DNA of 64,000 bases, from positions 5,822 through 69,821 of the forward strand of contig NZ_JAPSKQ010000002.1 of NCBI RefSeq assembly GCF_031181555.1, written 5' to 3'. Positions 42,644 through 51,213 of the stretch are shown in pieces. The notes under the pieces are model-generated. The model did not search any database and was not told where the DNA came from. It was given only the letters and a program-made list of their open reading frames with translations. Source of the DNA: Streptomyces sp. GTDB lineage: Bacteria; Actinomycetota; Actinomycetes; Streptomycetales; Streptomycetaceae. Numbering within the stretch: position 1 is the stretch's first letter; each line of letters starts with the position of its first letter. A program made the translations under genes and the position numbers.

Positions 42644-43438
42644 TCAGATCACCTCGGTCGTCCTCGGCACCTCGCCCACCGTGGTCGTGAGGTCGATCAC
42701 CGAGAAGTTCGCGCCCTGCGGGTCGCCGAGCGCCGCGTACCGGCCGAAGGGGCTGTCCACCGGCCCGGACCGCAGGACGCCGCCCCGCTCGGTGGCCCTG
42801 GTCACGGCCTCGTCGCAGTCCGCGACGGTGAAGTAGACGTCGATGTACGGGGGCGCCTCGGGCGGGAAGTCGTCCGTCATCCGCGTCCGGCCGAGCACGC
42901 TGCGCTCGCCGAGGTCGTAGATCCGGTAGTCCGGCTCGCCCGCCAGCCGCTTCGACCGGTAGGAGAAGACGGCGGGGAAGAAGGCGTCGGACTTCTCGGG
43001 CTCCCGGGTGAAGACCTCCGCCCAGCAGTACGCGCCCGGTACGGCCGCCACCTCGAAGCCCTCGTGGGTGCCGGCCTGCCAGAGCCCGAAGACGACCCCG
43101 CCGGGGTCGCGCGCCAGGCACATCGTGCCGAAGTCGCCGACCTGCATCGGCTCCATCAGCAGCTCACCGCCGCCGTCCCGGATCCGGGCGGCGGTGGCGG
43201 CGGCGTCCTCGGTCGCGAAGTACAGGCACCACTGGGACGGACCCTCCTGGCCGGGCATGGGCGGCACCACGGCGGCCACCGCCTTCCCGCCGGCGTAGAC
43301 CTCGGTGTAGTCACCGAACTCCGTCGGCGCCTCGCTGAAGGTCCAGCCGAGGACGTCTCCGTAGAAGCGCTTGGCCCCCTCGACGTCGCTGAACATCGCG
43401 TCGGCCCAGCACGGGGTCCCCTCGGGCGGTGCGGCCAT
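42644..43438 (-). CDS. VOC-family protein, two glyoxalase-like domains
   Basis: This 264-residue protein has two tandem vicinal-oxygen-chelate modules (about 8-125 and 135-260), as in the family of glyoxalases, dioxygenases and antibiotic-binding proteins. 'GDYTEVYAGGKAVAAVVPPM' and 'GRYAALGDPQGANFSVIDL' are typical strands. A metal-ligand set is not fully clear, so the protein may bind a drug rather than catalyse. It is preceded by the SGNH lipoprotein gene, divergently. Confidence 0.83.
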   Translation of the reverse strand: MAAPPEGTPCWADAMFSDVEGAKRFYGDVLGWTFSEAPTEFGDYTEVYAGGKAVAAVVPPMPGQEGPSQWCLYFATEDAAATAARIRDGGGELLMEPMQVGDFGTMCLARDPGGVVFGLWQAGTHEGFEVAAVPGAYCWAEVFTREPEKSDAFFPAVFSYRSKRLAGEPDYRIYDLGERSVLGRTRMTDDFPPEAPPYIDVYFTVADCDEAVTRATERGGVLRSGPVDSPFGRYAALGDPQGANFSVIDLTTTVGEVPRTTEVI

Positions 43439-43670
43439 GACGTGGGCCCTCTCCGGAACGGGTGGTCGGTCCGTCTTCTCACGCTAGCCACCGCCGCCCC
43501 CACCCGCGCGCCGAGCGGCGCCGCACGGGCCGGGCCGGACCGGGATCCGGTGCGAGGGGTGCGAAGGAGGGGGGAAAGGGAGGCGATCCGTCCTGAAGCG
43601 TGTCTTCCCCCCTGGACCCGGTTGTGCTTGCCTGGGGAGCCGTTTCGCAGGCCGGGGCGGGAGTCGCCGT

Positions 43671-44591
43671 ATGCGCAAGCCGTGGGTCGTGGGAGTGCTG
43701 CTGGCCGCCGTGCTGCTCGGCGCGTGCACGGACCCGTCGTCCGGGCCGGGGGCCGAGCCGCCGCCGCTCGCCTCGCCGAACTCGCCGAAGGCGTCGGCCA
43801 CCACGCACCAGCGGCCCGTCGCCTCCCCGAGGGCCGCGCCCGGGGAACCGCCGACGGTGCTGTACCTCGGGGACTCGCTGGCGGTGGAGAACCAGAAGGT
43901 CCTCGGCGGGCGACTGCGCACGGATCTGCGCGCCCGCTACACGAGCGCGCCCCACTCGGGCACCACCCTGTGCGACTACCTGGAGGGCTCCGTCGAGCGG
44001 TCCCTCGTGCCCGCCCCGGACAAGGCGGCGGCGCTGGTGCGCTCGCTGCGGCCGGACTACGTGGTGCTGCAGTTCTGGGGCAACGCCTGGGGCTACACGC
44101 CGTGCATGGACGGGATCACCTACGACGCCTCGCGGGAGAAGTACCTCGAGCGGTACGCGGCCGACGCGCGGCGGCTCACCGAGCAGATCGCCGCCGCCGG
44201 GGGATCCCGGCGGCCCCGGATCGTCTGGGTGCTGCAGGGCCCCGACCCGATCACCCCCGACCGGGTCCGCCTGGTCAACGCGCTCTACGAGGAGCGGGCC
44301 GCCGCCTCCGGCGACCTCGTCGCGGACGCGGGACGGACGGTGAGTCCGCCGGGGGCGCGGTACGCCTGGACGCAGTACCTGCCGTGCGACGCCTACGAGC
44401 GGGCCCACCCCGGCCACTGCACCCAGCCCGGCCGCGACCGCACGGCCCTGCACCGGGACGACGACCACCTGCACTTCTGCCTGGCGCCCACGACGTCCAG
44501 GCCGAAGCCCTGCCCGGTCCGTTCGCCGGGGATCCTGCGCATGGCGCGGGAGATCACCCGGGTGATCGGGGAGCACGTCCGCACGAGCTGA
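43671..44591 (+). CDS. SGNH/GDSL hydrolase lipoprotein
   Basis: This 306-residue secreted lipoprotein has a signal peptide with lipobox 'VLLGACTDP', a Pro/Ser-rich spacer and an SGNH fold. The Ser block is 'LYLGDSLAVENQ', with 'LQFWGNAWGY' and a C-terminal 'DDDHLHFC' for the Asp-His pair. It probably deacylates a cell-wall or extracellular ester. ATG 43671 has no strong site. It is followed by the phosphotransferase gene, 56 bases later. Confidence 0.85.
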   Translation: MRKPWVVGVLLAAVLLGACTDPSSGPGAEPPPLASPNSPKASATTHQRPVASPRAAPGEPPTVLYLGDSLAVENQKVLGGRLRTDLRARYTSAPHSGTTLCDYLEGSVERSLVPAPDKAAALVRSLRPDYVVLQFWGNAWGYTPCMDGITYDASREKYLERYAADARRLTEQIAAAGGSRRPRIVWVLQGPDPITPDRVRLVNALYEERAAASGDLVADAGRTVSPPGARYAWTQYLPCDAYERAHPGHCTQPGRDRTALHRDDDHLHFCLAPTTSRPKPCPVRSPGILRMAREITRVIGEHVRTS

Positions 44592-44647
44592 CCGGGCGGC
44601 GGCAAATCCGTTGGACGAAGGGCCTGTTCGCCGCTGGGATGGACCGC

Positions 44648-45538
44648 ATGAGTGCCATGAGGATGCACCCCGGCGAAGTGGACCTCGACGCCGGACCGGT
44701 CGGCCGGCTGGTCGCCGGCCGGTTCCCCCGGTGGGCCGGGCTGCCGGTGGAGCGGCTGCGGTCCTCGGGGACCGAGAACGCCATGTTCCGCCTCGGCTCG
44801 GACCTGGTGGTGCGGCTTCCCCGTCACCCCGGTGCCGTCGAGGGCGTGGCGCACGAGCAGCGGTGGCTGCCCCGGCTCGGCCCGCTCCTGCCGTTCGCCG
44901 TGCCCGAACCGCTCGGGCGGGGCGGGCCCGGTGAGGGTTTCCCGTGGCCCTGGTCGGTGTACCGCTGGCTGGACGGCTCCAACCCGGTCGTGGGGGCGCT
45001 CGACGACCCCGAGTCGCTCGCCCGGGACCTGGCGGCGTTCGTCACCGCCCTGCGCGGGATCGACGCGGCGGGCGGGCCGGTGTGCCACCGGGGTGTCCCC
45101 CTGGCGAGCCGGGACGCCCCGACGCGCGAGGCGATCGCGCGGCTGGCGGGGCGGATCGACACCGCCGCGGTGACGGACCTGTGGGAGGAGGCGCTGGAGG
45201 TTCCGGAGTACGCCGGTGCGCCGGTGTGGGCGCACGGTGATCTGTCGCCGGGCAATGTGCTGGTCGACGGCGGACGGCTGACCGCGGTGATCGACTTCGG
45301 CAGCGCGGGGGTGGGTGACCCCGCCGTGGACCTGATCGTCGCCTGGAATCTGCTGCCCGCCGAGGTGCGCGGCACCTTCCGTGCGGCGGTGGGCGCCGAC
45401 GAGGCGCAGTGGGCGCGCGGGCGGGGCTGGGCGCTGTCGGTCTCGCTCATCCAGCTGCCGTACTACTGGGACACCAACCCGCCGCTGGCGGCGAACTCAC
45501 GGCATGTGATCAAGGAGATGCTGGCCGAACGCGGGTAG
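44648..45538 (+). CDS. Aminoglycoside phosphotransferase-family kinase
   Basis: This 296-residue APH/choline-kinase fold protein has the catalytic loop 'VWAHGDLSPGNVLVDGG' and metal-binding 'VIDFGSAGVGDPAVDL', both intact. It would phosphorylate a small alcohol such as an aminoglycoside, macrolide or metabolite. The exact start is uncertain: ATGs at 44639, 44648, 44657 and 44663 are all in frame, and none has a strong site. A hairpin follows before the convergent VOC gene. Confidence 0.85.
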   Translation: MSAMRMHPGEVDLDAGPVGRLVAGRFPRWAGLPVERLRSSGTENAMFRLGSDLVVRLPRHPGAVEGVAHEQRWLPRLGPLLPFAVPEPLGRGGPGEGFPWPWSVYRWLDGSNPVVGALDDPESLARDLAAFVTALRGIDAAGGPVCHRGVPLASRDAPTREAIARLAGRIDTAAVTDLWEEALEVPEYAGAPVWAHGDLSPGNVLVDGGRLTAVIDFGSAGVGDPAVDLIVAWNLLPAEVRGTFRAAVGADEAQWARGRGWALSVSLIQLPYYWDTNPPLAANSRHVIKEMLAERG

Positions 45539-45574
45539 GGGCGGGGCCGTCCGCGCGCCGTCGGGTCCCGCCCC
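45538..45574. terminator. Hairpin after the phosphotransferase
   Basis: GGGGCGGG (45538-45545) and CCCGCCCC (45567-45574) form an 8-bp dyad with a 21-base loop between convergent genes. It may be a weak terminator. Confidence 0.4.
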
Positions 45575-45584
45575 GCGCCGGCCG

Positions 45585-46067
45585 TCACCCGCCCGCGTAC
45601 GCCCTCTCCAGGGCCGCGATGTCGAGCCTGCCCATCGACATCATGGCCTTCATCACGCGGCCCGCCTTCTCCGTGTCCGGGTCGCTGATCATCTCGGGCA
45701 GCCGGGTCGGGACGACCTGCCAGGACACGCCGAACCTGTCCTTGAGCCAGCCGCAGGGGCCGTGCTCACCGCCACCCTCGACGAGCTTGTCCCAGTAGTG
45801 GTCGACCTCGTCCTGGTCGGCGCAGCCGACCTGGAAGGAGATCGCCTCGTTGAACGTGAACTCGGGCCCGCCGTTCAGCGCGATGAACTTCTGGCCGTCG
45901 GCCGTGAACTCCACGGTGAGAACGGTGCCCGCGGGGCCGGGGCCGGCCTCGGTGTGCCGGACGATCCGGCCGACGCCCGAGTTCTTGAAGACGGAGACGT
46001 AGAAGTTCGCGGCCTCCTCGGCCTGCCCGTCGTACCAGAGACACGTGGTGAATCCGTCGGTGGTCAT
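45585..46067 (-). CDS. VOC-family protein, PhnB/3-demethylubiquinone type
   Basis: This 160-residue PhnB-like VOC protein has 'TCLWYDGQAEEAANFYVSVF' and 'PCGWLKDRFGVSWQVVPTRL', the family signature. Biochemical function is generally unassigned. ATG 46067 follows the strong AGGAGG site. It is divergent from the epoxide hydrolase, so a shared control region lies between (46068-46188). Confidence 0.86.
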   Translation of the reverse strand: MTTDGFTTCLWYDGQAEEAANFYVSVFKNSGVGRIVRHTEAGPGPAGTVLTVEFTADGQKFIALNGGPEFTFNEAISFQVGCADQDEVDHYWDKLVEGGGEHGPCGWLKDRFGVSWQVVPTRLPEMISDPDTEKAGRVMKAMMSMGRLDIAALERAYAGG

Positions 46068-46188
46068 GAGTACCTCCTGGGCGCGGAACGCGGTCATCGG
46101 TGTTGACCCGTCCGCGCCGGGAAACTCATCGGTGGGCGGGAGGACAATGCGGACGGGCGCACCGGCCCGCGCGCCTAGCATCGCGGTC

Positions 46189-47394
46189 ATGACGTCATCG
46201 CCCGCCGAGACCATCCGGCCCTTCCGCATCGCCGTCCCCCAGCGCGACCTCGACGATCTGCACGACCGGCTCGACCGCACCCGCTGGCCGGACCCGCTCG
46301 CCGGTACGGGCTGGGCCTACGGGGTGCCGCAGGAGTACCTGCGCGAGCTCGTGCGGTACTGGCGGCACACCTACGACTGGCGGGCCGCCGAGGCGCGGCT
46401 GAACGAGTGGCCCCAGTTCACCACCACCATCGACGGCGCCACCGTGCACTTCGCCCATGTCCGCTCCCCCGAGCCGGACGCCACCCCGCTGGTCATCACG
46501 CACGGCTGGCCGGGGTCGATCGTGGAGTTCCTGGACGTGGTCGGCCCGTTGACCGATCCGGCCGCTCACGGGGGCGATCCCGCCGACGCGTTCCACGTCG
46601 TGGTGCCGAGCATCCCGGGGTTCGGGCTGTCCGGGCCCGCGCCGGGCACCGGCTGGGAGGCGGGCCGGGTCGCCGACGCCTGGGCCGAGCTGATGCGGAG
46701 GCTCGGCTACGAGCGGTTCGGCGCGCAGGGCGGCGACTGGGGCGCCGCCGTCTCCCGCGAGCTGGGCCGGGCGCACCCGGAGCGGGTCATCGGCGTGCAC
46801 CTCAATCTGCTGCCGGGCGCGCAGGCGGTCACGGAACCGACCGCGGAGGAACTGGAGGAGCTCGATCCCGAGGAGCGGGCGCGCACCCTGACCTCCTGGC
46901 GGCGGTGGAGCGAGTGGTCCCGGGAGGGCACCGGGTACGCCGTCCTGCACGCGACCCGGCCGCAGACCCTGGCGTACGCGCTGCACGACTCGCCGGTCGG
47001 CCAACTCGCCTGGATCGTGGAGAAGTTCCGGGAGTGGACCGACTCCGATGAGCTGCCGGAGGAGGCGGTGGACCGGGACCTGCTGCTGACCAATGTGATG
47101 CTGTACTGGCTGACCGGGACGGCGGGTTCGTCCGCCCGGATCTACTACGAGCGGGCGCACGCCACGGGCCGCGCCGCCCGTCCCGCCGAGCCGTCGACGG
47201 CGCCGACGGCGATCGCCCTGTTCCCGGCCGAGCTGCAGATCCCGCTGCGGCACAAGGCGGAGCGCACGGAGAACCTGGTGCGCTGGACGGAGTTCGACCG
47301 GGGCGGGCACTTCGCGGCGATGGAGGAGCCGGACCTGCTGGTGGGCGATGTGCGGGCCTTCTTCCGGGAGTTGAGGCGGAGGCAGGCCGGATGA
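46189..47394 (+). CDS. Epoxide hydrolase, alpha/beta-hydrolase family
   Basis: This 401-residue epoxide hydrolase has the N-terminal EHN domain (about 8-115, '[17 protein letters not shown]') and an alpha/beta-hydrolase core. The oxyanion motif is '[11 protein letters not shown]' and the nucleophile Asp is in '[11 protein letters not shown]'. The catalytic His is in '[12 protein letters not shown]'. It opens epoxides to diols; the substrate is unknown. ATG 46189 has no strong site. The PopR box starts four bases after its stop. Confidence 0.88.
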   Translation: MTSSPAETIRPFRIAVPQRDLDDLHDRLDRTRWPDPLAGTGWAYGVPQEYLRELVRYWRHTYDWRAAEARLNEWPQFTTTIDGATVHFAHVRSPEPDATPLVITHGWPGSIVEFLDVVGPLTDPAAHGGDPADAFHVVVPSIPGFGLSGPAPGTGWEAGRVADAWAELMRRLGYERFGAQGGDWGAAVSRELGRAHPERVIGVHLNLLPGAQAVTEPTAEELEELDPEERARTLTSWRRWSEWSREGTGYAVLHATRPQTLAYALHDSPVGQLAWIVEKFREWTDSDELPEEAVDRDLLLTNVMLYWLTGTAGSSARIYYERAHATGRAARPAEPSTAPTAIALFPAELQIPLRHKAERTENLVRWTEFDRGGHFAAMEEPDLLVGDVRAFFRELRRRQAG

Positions 47395-47397
47395 GCG

Positions 47398-47429
47398 CTC
47401 TGCCCGCGGCGAATCTGCCGCGGGCAGAG
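47398..47429. promoter_or_regulatory. PopR box in front of clpP3
   Basis: TCTGCC-GCG-GGCAGA (47414-47428) is an exact match to the known PopR site TCTGCC-N3-GGCAGA. It forms part of a larger 13-6-13 dyad (47398-47410 / 47417-47429), with an additional TCTGCC half at 47399-47404. It lies about 90 bases before clpP3. PopR is known to activate the clpP3-clpP4 operon through this element. Confidence 0.88.
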
Positions 47430-47517
47430 AAAGGTCCGCCGGGCCCCGCCGCCGGTCAAGAGTGGAGACACGCGGCCGCACCGGCCGCGTTCCGACAAGC
47501 GACCACCAGGAGCGCCG

Positions 47518-48174
47518 ATGTCTCCACTCACCGCCGGCCCGTGGCCGGTCCCGCTGCCCCGCGCCGAGGAGGGCGACACCCCGCCGACCCGGTTCGACGA
47601 CCACCTCGCCGCCCAGCTGCTCGCCCAGCGGATCGTGCTGCTGGGCACCCAGGTCGACGAGGTGTCCGCGAACCGGGTGTGCGCGCAGTTGCTGATCCTG
47701 TCCGCGGAGGACCCGCGCACCGACATCAGTCTGTACATCAACAGCCCCGGCGGCTCCGTGCACGCGGGTCTGGCGATCTACGACACGATGCGGCTGATCC
47801 CGAACGACGTCTCGACCCTCGCCATGGGATTCGCCGCCAGCATGGGGCAGTTCCTGCTGAGCGTGGGCACGGCCGGCAAGCGGTACGCCCTGCCGAACGC
47901 GCGGATCATGATGCACCAGCCGTCGGCGGGGATCGGCGGCACCACCGCCGACATCGAGATCCAGGCGGAGAACCTGGAGTTCACCAAGCGGACCATCGAG
48001 CGGATCACCGCCGAGCACACCGGGCAGTCCCCGGAGACCATCTCCCGGGACGGCGACCGGGACCGCTGGTTCACGGCCGAGGAGGCCAGGGAGTACGGGA
48101 TGGTGGACCGGGTGGTGGAGTCGCTCGCCGACGTCCGCCCGGCCGCGACGCGGCGCAGGATGGGACTGCAGTGA
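47518..48174 (+). CDS. clpP3: ATP-dependent Clp protease proteolytic subunit ClpP3
   Basis: This 218-residue ClpP has a complete triad: S108 in 'GFAASMGQF', H133 in 'MMHQPSAG' and D182 in 'RDRWFTAEE'. ClpP degrades proteins with Clp ATPases. In Streptomyces the clpP3-clpP4 operon is a backup induced by PopR when ClpP1P2 is absent. ATG 47518 lies about ten bases after an AGGAG site. The stop overlaps clpP4 by one base, so they are coupled. Confidence 0.93.
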   Translation: MSPLTAGPWPVPLPRAEEGDTPPTRFDDHLAAQLLAQRIVLLGTQVDEVSANRVCAQLLILSAEDPRTDISLYINSPGGSVHAGLAIYDTMRLIPNDVSTLAMGFAASMGQFLLSVGTAGKRYALPNARIMMHQPSAGIGGTTADIEIQAENLEFTKRTIERITAEHTGQSPETISRDGDRDRWFTAEEAREYGMVDRVVESLADVRPAATRRRMGLQ

Positions 48175-48776
48175 TGGGGACGTACACGATTCCGAACGTC
48201 GTCGAGCGCACTCCGCAGGGCGAGCGGTCCTACGACGTGTTCAGCCGGCTGCTGTCCGAGCGGATCATCTTCCTCGGCACCGAGATCGACGACGGAGTGG
48301 CCAATGTGGTCATCGCGCAACTGCTCCATCTGGAGTCGGCGGCGCCGGAGAGCGAGATCTCGATCTACCTCAACTCCCCCGGCGGATCGTTCACCTCGCT
48401 CATGGCGATCTACGACACGATGACGTTCGTGCAGGCGCCGATCTCGACCTTCTGCGTCGGCCAGGCGGCGTCCACGGCGGCCGTACTGCTGGCCGGCGGG
48501 GATCCGGGGCGGCGGTTCGTGCTGGAGCACGCGCGGGTGCTGCTGGGCCAGCCGGCCACCGGCGGCGCGCGGGGCACGGTCTCCGACCTGTCGCTCCAGG
48601 CCAAGGAGATGGTGCGGATCCGCTCGCAGGTGGAGGAGGTGCTGTCCCGGCACACGCACCACGACGTGGCGACCCTGCGCGCGGACATGGACCGCGACAA
48701 GGTGTTCACGGCGCAGGAGGCCGTGGCGTACGGCCTGGCCGACGAGGTGCTGAGCCGGCGCCTCGTACGGGTGTGA
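48174..48776 (+). CDS. clpP4: Clp protease subunit ClpP4, catalytic His replaced by Gly
   Basis: This 200-residue ClpP-fold subunit has S100 in '[10 protein letters not shown]' and D175 in '[10 protein letters not shown]', but the residue 25 after Ser, where His is invariant, is G125 ('[11 protein letters not shown]'). The same spacing in ClpP3 gives His. ClpP4 is therefore probably a catalytically inactive partner, like the ClpR subunits of plastids, forming a mixed ClpP3-ClpP4 barrel. It is coupled to clpP3 by an ATGA overlap. Confidence 0.9.
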   Translation: MGTYTIPNVVERTPQGERSYDVFSRLLSERIIFLGTEIDDGVANVVIAQLLHLESAAPESEISIYLNSPGGSFTSLMAIYDTMTFVQAPISTFCVGQAASTAAVLLAGGDPGRRFVLEHARVLLGQPATGGARGTVSDLSLQAKEMVRIRSQVEEVLSRHTHHDVATLRADMDRDKVFTAQEAVAYGLADEVLSRRLVRV

Positions 48777-48797
48777 GGCGCCGGACCACGCGGGACG

Positions 48798-49238
48798 TCA
48801 GGCCGCCAGGCACAGCCCGTCGTGCGAGGAGCCGGGCCTCCCCCGGCTCGCGCCGAGCTGCCGGCCGGTGACGCGGACGAGCTCCCCGTGGGCCCGCGCG
48901 AGCAGGTCGCCGAGGCCGAGCCCGAGGGCCTGGGCGGCGGCCGCGAGGACCTCCGAGGAGGCTTCCTTGCGGCCCCGCTCCACCTCGGACAGGTACGGCA
49001 TCGAGATCCGGGCCGCTTCGGCGACGTCCTTCAGCGTCCGCTCCTGGGCGAGCCGCTCCCGGCGCAGCACGTCGCCCACGAGGTCGCGCCACAGTGGCTC
49101 CCTGCCGGCGGGGGCGGGAGCGGACGGTGCCGGGGCGGGGGCCGGGCCGGGCGGCGCGGCGGGGCGCGCGGGCCCCGGGCGCGCGGCCGTCGGTCGCAGG
49201 GGAATGACACGGGCGTGGTTCGGCGCTTGGCGATTCAC
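48798..49238 (-). CDS. popR: PopR, XRE-family activator of clpP3-clpP4
   Basis: This 146-residue protein has an N-terminal Pro/Ala-rich segment, an XRE HTH (about 60-115, 'LKDVAEAARISMPYLSEVER') and a C-terminus ending in Leu-Ala-Ala. ClgR/PopR proteins end in a two-alanine degron recognised by ClpP1P2, so the activator builds up when that protease fails. The PopR box in front of clpP3 agrees. It is convergent with clpP4. Confidence 0.85.
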   Translation of the reverse strand: MNRQAPNHARVIPLRPTAARPGPARPAAPPGPAPAPAPSAPAPAGREPLWRDLVGDVLRRERLAQERTLKDVAEAARISMPYLSEVERGRKEASSEVLAAAAQALGLGLGDLLARAHGELVRVTGRQLGASRGRPGSSHDGLCLAA

Positions 49239-49441
49239 CCCTCCAGCCTAGGAATCCCGGCCCCGAGGGGAAGGGAGCGGCATTCCGCCCTGAGTGAAGC
49301 AGGCCGGCGCGAGGTGTCCGGGCCCGGCCCGGGCTGCCGTGCGGGCTCCTCCCCCGTACCCTCGGACATACGGGTGACGAGCATCCTCACGACCTGGTGG
49401 CCCCGTGGTCCCCGCGGTGCGAGCTGCTCGGAACATCACAG

Positions 49442-49466
49442 GAATGTGTCCGCACGACCTGGGTAC
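49442..49466 (+). promoter_or_regulatory. Candidate SigB-type promoter of the second sigma gene
   Basis: GAAT (49442-49445), 15 bases, GGGTAC (49461-49466) matches GNNT-N14-16-GGGTAC, 57 bases before the sigma start. The -10 is a perfect match. The rest of the 285-base gap 49239-49523 shows no gene. Confidence 0.5.
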
Positions 49467-49523
49467 CCGCAAGCCCGGAAGGGCCCTGGCACAGGTCAGC
49501 CGTGACGTTCGTGGGGAGAGGCA

Positions 49524-50411
49524 ATGGAGACCGCCGTGATCCGGTCGCAGGCACAGGTCGTCGACGAGCACACCGAAGCCGGGACGGGTGACGGAAGCCT
49601 GCCCGGAGTGGCGGACCCGCGAACCGTCGCCCCGCGCGACGCGAGAGAGCTGTCCCGTCAGTTCTTCCGCCGCCTGGCGGAGCTGGAAGAGGGCACGCAC
49701 GAGTACCAGTACGCGCGCAACACCCTCATCGAGATGAACATGTCCCTCGTGCGGTTCGCCGCCGGACGGTTCCGCGGTCGCGGCGACGACATGGACGACA
49801 TCGTGCAGACCGGCATGATCGGTCTGATCAAGGCCATCGACCGGTTCGAGCTGTCGCGCGAGGTGGAGTTCACCTCCTTCGCGCTGCCGTACATCGTCGG
49901 CGAGATCAAGCGTTTCTTCCGGGACACGACCTGGGCCGTGCACGTGCCGCGCCGGCTCCAGGAACTGCGCGTCGAGCTGGCCAAGGCCCGCGAGGAACTG
50001 GCCAGCCGGCTGGACCGGGAGCCCACGGTCGCCGAGCTCGCCACGCTGATGAACATCACCGAGGACCAGGTCATCGAGGGACAGATCGCCGCGAACGGGT
50101 ACAACTCCTCGTCGCTGGACGCCGCCCTCACCGGTGACGGCCCGGAGAGCGGGGAGGCCGTCCTCGCCGACTTCATCGGCGTGGAGGAGGAGGGGCTGCG
50201 GCTCGTCGAGGACTTCCACGCGCTCGCGCCCCTCATGGCCGAGCTCAGCGAACGCGACCGGCAGATCATCCACATGCGGTTCGTGGAGGAGGCCACCCAG
50301 GCGGAGATCGGCGAACGTCTCGGCTGCTCGCAGATGCACGTGTCCCGCCTGATCAAGCGGATCATCACCCGGCTGCGCGAGGGCATGCTGGGCGAGCTCG
50401 GCTGCGCCTGA
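49524..50411 (+). CDS. SigB/SigF-family RNA polymerase sigma factor
   Basis: This 295-residue group 3 sigma factor has region 2 ('DDIVQTGMIGLIKAIDRFEL'), region 3 ('VPRRLQELRVELAKAREEL') and region 4 ('ATQAEIGERLGCSQMHVSRL'). The SigB branch depends on partner switching. Its position next to the clpP3-popR locus matches the place of sigL in S. coelicolor; that identity is an inference from memory. ATG 49524 has a GGGGAGAGG site. A long hairpin follows before the convergent HATPase gene. Confidence 0.88.
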   Translation: METAVIRSQAQVVDEHTEAGTGDGSLPGVADPRTVAPRDARELSRQFFRRLAELEEGTHEYQYARNTLIEMNMSLVRFAAGRFRGRGDDMDDIVQTGMIGLIKAIDRFELSREVEFTSFALPYIVGEIKRFFRDTTWAVHVPRRLQELRVELAKAREELASRLDREPTVAELATLMNITEDQVIEGQIAANGYNSSSLDAALTGDGPESGEAVLADFIGVEEEGLRLVEDFHALAPLMAELSERDRQIIHMRFVEEATQAEIGERLGCSQMHVSRLIKRIITRLREGMLGELGCA

Positions 50412-50425
50412 CCCCGGGAGACGGT

Positions 50426-50480
50426 ACGCGGGCGCGGCCGCCGTCCCGCGTCGCACGGAGGACGGCGGCCGCGCCCGCGT
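50426..50480. terminator. 20-bp perfect bidirectional hairpin
   Basis: The arms 50426-50445 and 50461-50480 are exactly complementary over 20 bases, with a 15-base loop. It lies in the 150-base space between the sigma factor and the convergent HATPase gene, and probably terminates both. Confidence 0.78.
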
Positions 50481-50561
50481 GCCGTCGGTCCCTGTGGAGG
50501 AACGGAAGGAAGCCGCTCCGGGGCGGCCGGTCCGAAGGAGGAGGGGTGATCCGGCGGTCGC

Positions 50562-51017
50562 TCAGTCGCCGTCGAGGGCGATCACCGCGCGCACCCGCTT
50601 GCCGACCGGCACCCGCTCCACGCTGATGTCCCGGGCCAGCGCCCGCACGATCTCCAGACCGTGCCGGCCGACGCGCTGGGGATCGCGGGGGAAGACGCGG
50701 GGCAGTGCGGCGCTGCTGTCGTAGACCGCCACCGTGAGCGAGGTGTCCGTGCCCTCCAGCTCCAGGATGTACGGCCCGTTGCTGTGCCGGTCGGCGTTGG
50801 TGACCAGCTCGCTCACCACCAGCAGGACCGCGCCGTCGGCCCGCTCGTCGATCGTGGCGCACCACTCGGTCCTCAGTTGCTCCAGGAAGAGCGCGGCGAA
50901 GGCCCGTGCCTCGGCGATGCATCCCGGCTCGCCGGTGAAGTGTGCCGCCCGCCGCAGCGGTTCCACGGGCACGTCGAAACCAGTCGGTATCACTGCCCCG
51001 TCCAGGTGGTAGGTCAT
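50562..51017 (-). CDS. RsbW-like HATPase regulator
   Basis: This 151-residue GHKL-domain protein has an N-box with E70 and N74 ('VVSELVTNADRHSNGPYIL') and a lid 'RVGRHGLEIVRALARD'. The G1 Asp is seen in 'AVYDSSAALPR', with no DxGxG. Such proteins often bind sigma factors or STAS proteins. Convergent placement with the SigB-like sigma gene suggests a partner, not proven. ATG 51017 follows an AGAGAG site. Confidence 0.8.
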   Translation of the reverse strand: MTYHLDGAVIPTGFDVPVEPLRRAAHFTGEPGCIAEARAFAALFLEQLRTEWCATIDERADGAVLLVVSELVTNADRHSNGPYILELEGTDTSLTVAVYDSSAALPRVFPRDPQRVGRHGLEIVRALARDISVERVPVGKRVRAVIALDGD

Positions 51018-51213
51018 GCGTTTCTCTCTGGGAAGCCGGGCCGGCCTGACGTTCTGCACCAGTCCTGGTACCCCGAGTCCGGCGGCACAGTCCCCCCGAT
51101 CGGTGTTCGCCTTCGAGGGGCGGGGAACCCGGATCCCGCCGGGCCCGGCACGGGCGGGTCCGGGCCGGGGTCGCCGGGTACGGCGCCAGCCGACCCGGCG
51201 GGAAGGGCGTGCC

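Noticed and set aside
41921-44647. Upstream extension of the phosphotransferase frame
   Set aside because: The frame is open for 2.7 kb, but this part is antisense to RNase H and a VOC gene and out of frame with the lipoprotein. Only 44648-45538 shows a protein family.
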